This document shows positions 32,244 through 37,792 of a stretch of 37,792 nucleotides of DNA, in pieces; position 1 is the stretch's first letter; each line of letters opens with the position of its first letter. Position numbers and translations under genes: made by a program. Source of the stretch: Bacteroidaceae bacterium (GTDB lineage Bacteria > Bacteroidota > Bacteroidia > Bacteroidales > Bacteroidaceae); NCBI GenBank assembly GCA_017616445.1, contig JAFZYE010000010.1:1-37792 (forward strand), written 5' to 3'. The notes under the pieces were generated by a model. That model made no database searches, was not told where the DNA came from, and saw nothing but the letters and a program-made list of their open reading frames with translations.

Positions 32244-35200
32244 ATGAAGCGATTTTTATTTATAATATATCTATTTTGTATTTTGTGCTCTGCACAAAGT
32301 GCATACGCTCAGCGTAGTTGTGGACTGTGGTTCAACGAGGTACCACTTGTGGCCGACACAGCAGCCAACACCATTTATGCCACAATCGATCCTGGCATCA
32401 GTCATACCTTGAAGGGAACAATGCGATGGGACGAGAGTCTGTATGGCAGCGTTAAGCTGAACGGGCAGGCATTAGAAAACGGCAAGCTGGGTAACCTGCT
32501 TGTTGCAGAATGGGCGAATAACACCACGAACACCCTGACCATCGAGAACGGCGAAAGCCGACAATGGTCACTGATCTTCAGTACCCTACCCTTCGTGGTG
32601 ATTGACTGTCCATTGGACGAGATGTCAAAAAACTACTCCATCACGAAAGGCGACGAAGACCACACGAAGAAATACGCAGGCAACATGAGTGTCATCGATG
32701 CCCGATGCCGTACCAAACTGAAGAACTCACAAGTTGCGGGTATGGCCTGTTTCAATACCGACATCATGATACGACTTCGTGGAGCGACATCAGGCAGCAA
32801 ACCCAAAAAGAGTTTCAACATCGAGTTGACGAATGAGGGCGAAAGTCAGGACGTACACCTCTTGGGCTACCGCAAGGACGACGACTGGATTCTCGCCTCA
32901 GAATACATCGACTATAGTCGTATGCGCAACCGCGTACTGATGGATTTGTGGACAGCTGTAGATCCCCTGCCCTACGACACAGACAACAACTATCAGTGCA
33001 ACGGCACTCAAGGCGAGTTTGTGGAGACGTTCATCAATGGCTCCTACTATGGTCTGATGTGCTTCACAGACAAGATCGACCGCAAGAAACTGAATCTGAA
33101 GAAGACGAAGGAGGCAACCGCGACAACACCCAATGTATTACGTGGTTTGCTATGGAAAGCCAATTGGGAATGTGGCGAGACATACCTCTCGAGCTATTCC
33201 GAGCGACCGGCTAACGACTCGTTCCTGTGGCCATATATCGATTCGAAGCAGTCATACGGATGGGAGCAGAAGTACCCCGACGACTCACTCTCTCAGGCAT
33301 TCTTTGATCCTATCTGCGATTTAATTGATTTTCTGAATACGGGTCAGCAGGACTTCAGTTCCAACTACACAAGTAAACTGTACGAACAGAACGTCATAGA
33401 TTTCATCCTGTTCATACAGGCATTCCAGCTGTTGGACAATCAGAAGAAGAACTACTACCTGAGCGTTCGTAACAACAACAAAGAAGAGAAATTCCTGTTT
33501 ACCCTGTGGGACCTTGACGGTTCTATAGGCCGCTATGCAGGAGGCGATGAAACGAGTACGGATGCCAAACAGATGGCGTGGGGCGAGAAGCTGGGCTATC
33601 ATAACCTGATACACCGATTCAAGTCGAAGACGCTACGTCCGAGCGACTTCGCCACCAAGATGAACAACCGTTGGAAATACCTCTCTCGGCATCAGCTGTC
33701 GCTCCAGAACATCAGAGCCTTGATGGAACACTATGCAGATTTGTTCACAACCTCGGGCGCATGGGAACGTGAGAAGGCTCGCTGGCTGTCATCCTATCCC
33801 AAAAGCAAGAAAATCGCCAACACACCTCAAGAGGAGGTGGACTTCATGATGGATTTCCTGACGGCCAACTATGCCGTATTCAATCAGGAGATGGCTTCCG
33901 TCAACTGGAATCACAACGAATATGATGAAGACCAGTATGTCAAGGAGCTGACACCTGCTGCCTTGTACGTGATTGGGCATGACGTCACCTCGACTCACGA
34001 AGACAACACCGTCGTTCTTCAAGGAAGTGTCCATCAGGAAACGGTTGACCGCATCACATCCATCAACTACAAAGACACCCTGATGACCGTTATCCGTGAA
34101 GACAAAGACCACGAGTATGACATCCGGGACATCAAGGAAGTACGCACACAGCATACCGACATCTACCCCACTCCAGCCTTCCTGCCTGGACGACTGCAGA
34201 AAACCTTCACATTCGATACACGCTATGCACCTATCGACGAAACCATTACGGAGCAACCATCTGCGTTTGAGACCCAACGCACCGTATCTGTCATCTTCGA
34301 CAGAGAAGAAGCGCACATACAAGGCAACCTCGACGGCATCACAGCCACTATCGACGGAGCCTCCGTATCGTTCACTACAGACCTCGAAGGAGTGGAACTC
34401 ATCGTTAGCGGACGTTCAGACATCGGGCGTATCAACATCGAGAGCCAGCATCCATGGAAACTCTCTGCAACAGCTGGAGGAACCCTGCTCTCCAGCATCA
34501 ATGCCAACTGCGACCTTGTCATCAACACATCGAACACCCTCAACTTCTACAATGAGGAGTTCGACGGCAAATGCATCATGTCATCCGGCGATATCACCAT
34601 CGAGAACGGCATCCTCTGCATCCTGATGACCAGCAGCGGCACACTCACCGATGCATCGTTCAACAGCGAACCTACGCTCGGAGCACGAGCTGTGATGGCC
34701 AAGACCATCCATGTGAATGCGGGCAACCTACTCATCAAGACCATCGGACATCATGGTGCAGTCGGGTTGGCAGCAGCTCAGAAACTGTTCATCAACGGCG
34801 GAACAAACTGTATTGCAACCTACGACGACCCACTCAAGGCAGGTACAGCCATTGAAATCACAGGGGGCAACACCTTTACGTCAAGTCTTACGAACGACGG
34901 TCTGGACACCAAAGGCGATCTGTTTGTGAAAAACGGCGTCATCTACAGTTGCAGTCCAGAGGGAGCAGAAGCAGCATTCGATGTCAACCACTTCTACTGC
35001 GACGGAGGTACCGTCATCGGAGTAGGCTACAAGAGCGACCAGCCCATATCCAGCAAGTCCTCACAGGCCTTCATCCGTCTGTACAAGAGCAAAGACGTGA
35101 AGCAATATGTGTCGGTCGTTGATGCAGAAGGAAATCTGGTGGAAACAATCATGACCCCTGCCTATCCCACCACAACCGTCCTCTATTCATCACCTGCACT

Positions 35201-35282
35201 CAAGAAGGGAGAGACCTACACCATCCTCACGGGCGACATCTACGACGAACAGCATGAGCTGACCACCATCGTGGCGGAATAA
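32244..35282 (+). CDS. Secreted CotH-family kinase fused to a Cthe_2159-like domain
   Basis: A 1012-residue exported protein (signal peptide to about A22, SAYAQ). An N-terminal beta domain (25-145) precedes a CotH kinase-like domain (about 148-520): MIRLRGATSGSKPKKSFNIE (175-194), DDDWILASEYIDYSRMRN, the catalytic-loop-like LLDNQKKNYYL (D398, N399, N403) and metal-binding WDLDG (422-426). CotH proteins are secreted atypical Ser kinases. From about 690 a Cthe_2159-like module (RTVSVIFDREEAHIQGN, KTIHVNAGNLLIKT, KGETYTILTGD) is paralogous to the preceding gene. A kinase joined to a carbohydrate-binding helix suggests phosphorylation of surface or polysaccharide-bound proteins; the substrate is unknown, and the small T9SS protein upstream is one candidate. 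Repeat C lies just upstream. Confidence 0.88.
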   Translation: MKRFLFIIYLFCILCSAQSAYAQRSCGLWFNEVPLVADTAANTIYATIDPGISHTLKGTMRWDESLYGSVKLNGQALENGKLGNLLVAEWANNTTNTLTIENGESRQWSLIFSTLPFVVIDCPLDEMSKNYSITKGDEDHTKKYAGNMSVIDARCRTKLKNSQVAGMACFNTDIMIRLRGATSGSKPKKSFNIELTNEGESQDVHLLGYRKDDDWILASEYIDYSRMRNRVLMDLWTAVDPLPYDTDNNYQCNGTQGEFVETFINGSYYGLMCFTDKIDRKKLNLKKTKEATATTPNVLRGLLWKANWECGETYLSSYSERPANDSFLWPYIDSKQSYGWEQKYPDDSLSQAFFDPICDLIDFLNTGQQDFSSNYTSKLYEQNVIDFILFIQAFQLLDNQKKNYYLSVRNNNKEEKFLFTLWDLDGSIGRYAGGDETSTDAKQMAWGEKLGYHNLIHRFKSKTLRPSDFATKMNNRWKYLSRHQLSLQNIRALMEHYADLFTTSGAWEREKARWLSSYPKSKKIANTPQEEVDFMMDFLTANYAVFNQEMASVNWNHNEYDEDQYVKELTPAALYVIGHDVTSTHEDNTVVLQGSVHQETVDRITSINYKDTLMTVIREDKDHEYDIRDIKEVRTQHTDIYPTPAFLPGRLQKTFTFDTRYAPIDETITEQPSAFETQRTVSVIFDREEAHIQGNLDGITATIDGASVSFTTDLEGVELIVSGRSDIGRINIESQHPWKLSATAGGTLLSSINANCDLVINTSNTLNFYNEEFDGKCIMSSGDITIENGILCILMTSSGTLTDASFNSEPTLGARAVMAKTIHVNAGNLLIKTIGHHGAVGLAAAQKLFINGGTNCIATYDDPLKAGTAIEITGGNTFTSSLTNDGLDTKGDLFVKNGVIYSCSPEGAEAAFDVNHFYCDGGTVIGVGYKSDQPISSKSSQAFIRLYKSKDVKQYVSVVDAEGNLVETIMTPAYPTTTVLYSSPALKKGETYTILTGDIYDEQHELTTIVAE

Positions 35283-35334
35283 ATCTCGTTCCCCTACGAC
35301 AAGCCGCATTGGGGCAAATCCCCAAACAAACACA

Positions 35335-35362
35335 AAAGCCAGACCTGAGAGCCTGGCTTTTA
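35335..35362. terminator. Bidirectional terminator between CotH and PAP2 genes
   Basis: AAAAGCCAG and CTGGCTTTT form 9-bp arms around a 10-nt loop, with A-rich and T-rich flanks on both sides. It lies between two convergent stop codons (35282 and 35383). Confidence 0.85.
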
Positions 35363-35382
35363 TATGTTGATGGATATCGGTA

Positions 35383-37215
35383 TCAGAACGAGATGACGAA
35401 CGAACCTCCGATGATGAACGTATGGCGGTTCTTCTTGATGCTGGTTGACATGGGGTCGAACAAAGACGAGAATTCGTTGTAGTCGGCTATGTCCTGAGCA
35501 GAGAACTGTGTCGGATCGGTCTTAATCAACTCGCCCATGATGTCCATGGTCGCGAAGTAATCGGGCAGGGCTTCACGCATGAAGTGCAGCGGATTGTACT
35601 CAAGGGTGTAGGTCTTGCGTGCCACATCGTAGTCGAAGAAAAGCTTCCATGCGAAGTTATCCTTGTATGCATAAGTGAGCGATAGTCCGGAACCGAACTT
35701 AAAGGTGTTGTTCGCATCGAGTGTGAAGTAGTCCCATTCAGTATTATAGGTCTTGGGCGTCCCGTCTGCATTCATAGCATTGGTGACGAAACTATTGCCC
35801 ATCGCATCCTCGCCAAACTGCTTCACGTTTCCCTGATAGCGTGCCGAGAGGTTCAACTCCTGCATGATGCTACGTCCAGCCAAGAACTTAGCTCCAAGAG
35901 CGAAACGACGTGAGAGCGGCAGATTGAAATACACACCAAGGTCGGCTGCGAACTCTGTGAGGTGGTCGCTCTCGATGGTGAACTGTGGCTTGGCTTCAGG
36001 TGTGTTGAATACGATACCGCTCAAACCTGCGAGGTCGGCATCCTTGTCGAGCTCGAGTTCGTCCATGATGTCTTTCACATCACGGTTGGCATAATCGAGC
36101 ACACGGCTCCATCCGTTGATTGGAGAACTGTTCACACGCAGACGTCCACCCACTCCGAAGTATTTGTTGAAGAAATAAGCTCCTTCTGCTGCAACTGCTG
36201 TAGAGGTACGGAACTTCAGATGGAAGTCATCATCGTCATCAAGGGTCTCACCTCCGAAATCGAGGTTCTTCGTTCCGAATCCCATTCCCATCGAAACACT
36301 GAAGAACGAGGGGTCATCGATGATACTGTGGTCAGCTGATATATCGCCTCTCAGCAGTCCACGATGCTTGAATATAAGGTCGCTGAACGCATAGCCCAAT
36401 TCTCCTGACATGATACCGATTCCTGCTCCTGAGAGCACGTCAGATATCCAGTGACGGTTGTTGAGCACACGCATCACACCTGTCGCTGTAGCGACTCCGT
36501 AGCCTGCTACTGAGTACCAAGGCGAACGTGTGAGTCCGTATTCCTTATGCAGGATGGTAGCACCCACGAAGGCGGTTGCCGTATGTCCTGAAGGCCATGA
36601 GTTGGCTGTACTTCCATCAGGACGCATCTCTTTCGCTGTGTATTTGATGCCGTTCACGAATCCTGCCATGAATCCATACGACATGGCTGCACTCGCAAGA
36701 AAACGTCCCCAATCGGAACGTCCTTCTACCCCACCCAACTTCAGTCCGACCGTCATAGCAGGTCCGAAGAACTGAGTGTAGTCGTCAATTCCTGTCTTGA
36801 AGTCTGTAAGCAACACATGACGTGTTCCATCGTTCTGACGGAATGCATGTTTCTCACCCTTTGCGATGATACCAGCCACAAAGAGTGGCACACCCACGAA
36901 GGTGAGGTCGTCCATGAACTTGTAAGGTTTCACGTCGGGATTGGTACGCATCCAGGAAAAGGTAAATGGTTTCTCATCCATTCCCTTCACACCTGCCACA
37001 TCCATCACTCCCAGAGTCTCGCTCTTCAGTATAGGAGCTTCCAGAGTAGCCAGTCGGCGGGCCTTCTCACCAAACACCACACGTGGTTCCAACTGAGGCA
37101 CCGTGATGGTCAAATCACGACGAGGCAGCACGAAGTCGTCCGCTCGTGCTGACATACTGATGCCGCTTATAGTAAGGATGGCAGCACACATCCAAAGTAA
37201 GGTTTGTTTCATCAT
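35383..37215 (-). CDS. PAP2 phosphatase fused to an outer-membrane barrel domain
   Basis: A 610-residue exported protein (signal peptide to about A25, MSARADD). The PAP2 acid-phosphatase triad is complete: KYTAKEMRP (K191-P199), PSGH (208-211), and R249-x5-H255-x3-D259 in RVLNNRHWISD. Hydrophobic helices around it suit a membrane-associated phosphatase acting on undecaprenyl diphosphate, lipid A or another phospholipid. From about 290 the sequence becomes beta-rich with alternating aromatics (AVAAEGAYFFNKYFGVGGRL, FAADLGVYFNLPLSRRFALG, LSLTYAYKDNFAWKLFFDYD) and ends in VISF, the C-terminal Phe of outer-membrane barrels. Both parts are in frame with no sign of frameshift. The combination suggests an enzyme held at the outer membrane. 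Confidence 0.85.
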   Translation of the reverse strand: MMKQTLLWMCAAILTISGISMSARADDFVLPRRDLTITVPQLEPRVVFGEKARRLATLEAPILKSETLGVMDVAGVKGMDEKPFTFSWMRTNPDVKPYKFMDDLTFVGVPLFVAGIIAKGEKHAFRQNDGTRHVLLTDFKTGIDDYTQFFGPAMTVGLKLGGVEGRSDWGRFLASAAMSYGFMAGFVNGIKYTAKEMRPDGSTANSWPSGHTATAFVGATILHKEYGLTRSPWYSVAGYGVATATGVMRVLNNRHWISDVLSGAGIGIMSGELGYAFSDLIFKHRGLLRGDISADHSIIDDPSFFSVSMGMGFGTKNLDFGGETLDDDDDFHLKFRTSTAVAAEGAYFFNKYFGVGGRLRVNSSPINGWSRVLDYANRDVKDIMDELELDKDADLAGLSGIVFNTPEAKPQFTIESDHLTEFAADLGVYFNLPLSRRFALGAKFLAGRSIMQELNLSARYQGNVKQFGEDAMGNSFVTNAMNADGTPKTYNTEWDYFTLDANNTFKFGSGLSLTYAYKDNFAWKLFFDYDVARKTYTLEYNPLHFMREALPDYFATMDIMGELIKTDPTQFSAQDIADYNEFSSLFDPMSTSIKKNRHTFIIGGSFVISF

Positions 37216-37269
37216 ATCATTTATTTACATTTAGTGGTGAGAGGTGAGAGGTCCTTACCTCTTAAACTA

Positions 37270-37792
37270 TCAGTTGATAAACAACAGTTCACGATACTTT
37301 GGCAGAGGCCAGAGATCGTTGTCGACCACCTCTTCGAGTTTGTCGATAGGACGACGGATGGCGAAGAGGGATTCTGCGATGTCGTAGTAGGCCAGAGCTT
37401 TCTCGCGCTCATCCTCTATCTTGTTGGCTGCCTTGCGGGCATCGACCATCGCTGCACACTTCGTGCGGATGTCCTCAATGAGGGTGGTCACCTTCTTCAG
37501 AAGTTCGAGTTCGGCCCCCCCAACCCCCTTTAGGGGGAGTGTGCCGGCCAAACGGTTCTCCAGGTCGAGGATGGTGAGCAAGCGGGTCTTGTAGGCGAGG
37601 GCTGCTGGGATGATATGGTTGATGGCCATACGTCCCATCACACGGGCCTCGATCTGTACTTTCTTCGTGTAGGTCTCCCACTTCACTTCGTTGCGGGCTT
37701 CAAGCTCTGCCTTCGTATAGACGCCTGTCTTGGCAAACATCTCGACGGATGCCGGTTTGGTGAACTCGTCGAACATACGTGGTACACAGGTC
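37270..37792 (-). CDS. glnN: Glutamine synthetase type III, C-terminal part (cut by window edge)
   Basis: The frame runs off the window (5' end beyond 37792); the last 173 or so residues are visible. They match the GSIII C-terminal region: SVEMFAKTGVYTKAELEARN, EARVMGRMAINHIIPAAL, and the end WPLPKYRELLF. GSIII is the dodecameric ammonium-assimilating enzyme typical of Bacteroidota. A segment TLPLKGVGGAE is inserted in the helical region after ILDLENRLAG; it is encoded by the C-rich palindromic repeat at 37514-37538 and is probably not part of the ancestral protein. Confidence 0.93.
   Translation of the reverse strand, partial: TCVPRMFDEFTKPASVEMFAKTGVYTKAELEARNEVKWETYTKKVQIEARVMGRMAINHIIPAALAYKTRLLTILDLENRLAGTLPLKGVGGAELELLKKVTTLIEDIRTKCAAMVDARKAANKIEDEREKALAYYDIAESLFAIRRPIDKLEEVVDNDLWPLPKYRELLFIN
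37514..37538 (-). repeat. C-rich palindromic repeat inside glnN
   Basis: GCCCCCCCAACCCCC then TTTAGGGGGAG, the same element as 20816 and 27138 with one base changed in the left part. Read on the minus strand in the glnN frame it encodes LPLKGVGG. Confidence 0.9.

Noticed and set aside
1..37792. tRNA, rRNA or intact insertion sequence
   Set aside because: Reading all intergenic stretches showed no cloverleaf, no rRNA segment, and no transposase gene.

Overview
The window looks like a chromosomal segment of a Bacteroidales bacterium, most likely Prevotella or a close relative. The reasons are: promoters with the Bacteroidota -7 box TAnnTTTG and a TTG/TTTG element 19-20 bp upstream; two proteins with type IX secretion (T9SS) C-terminal domains; GH97, GH43 and GH51 glycosidases; a class III glutamine synthetase; many SPII lipoproteins; and AT-rich intergenic DNA full of short repeats. 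I had no database access, so all family names rest on motifs I could read.

Layout. 1-2400: htpG behind a sigma-54-type promoter and a 9-nt repeat leader. 2420-3200 (minus): two tandem small genes with an almost identical leader ending in GG and unrelated C-terminal ends, plus a third orphan copy of their promoter region. They look like precursors of secreted, possibly modified peptides (RiPP-like), with no maturation enzyme in the window. 3255-7229 (minus): an operon of three lipoproteins (unknown, DUF3160, CapA-like). 7428-9636 (minus): a GH51 arabinofuranosidase and a small lipoprotein. 9844-10872: mltG with a near-leaderless promoter, convergent with uvrA. uvrA overlaps an upstream T9SS type B protein. 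15104-15807 (minus): a higBA toxin-antitoxin pair.

15838-18311 is a gene-poor 2.4-kb stretch. It holds a truncated HTH remnant, two large inverted-repeat elements whose arms are built from 6- and 9-nt words, several arrays with a strict 22-nt period, and one strong promoter. I see no protein there that I would defend.

18312-20814: a LysM/periplasmic-binding-fold protein and an outer-membrane barrel. 20884-29248 (plus): a run of secreted carbohydrate-active and associated proteins (double GH43, HAD phosphatase, a large unassigned probable lyase or hydrolase, a HExxH protein, GH97). There is no SusC/SusD pair, so this is not a canonical polysaccharide utilisation locus within the window. 29564-35282 (plus): a small T9SS type A protein, a Cthe_2159-like carbohydrate-binding protein, and a secreted CotH-type kinase fused to the same Cthe_2159-like domain. 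This is the best candidate here for a protein-level system not commonly described. 35383-37215 (minus): a PAP2 phosphatase fused to an outer-membrane barrel. 37270-end (minus): the C-terminus of GlnN.

A second theme is the density of dispersed repeats: a C-rich palindrome read as LPLKGV inside two genes, a 9-nt word array shared by the htpG leader and the uvrA coding region, a ~150-nt element found three times just upstream of secreted-protein genes in the same orientation, a 22-nt array found twice, and a promoter-adjacent ATTATGC repeat found three times.
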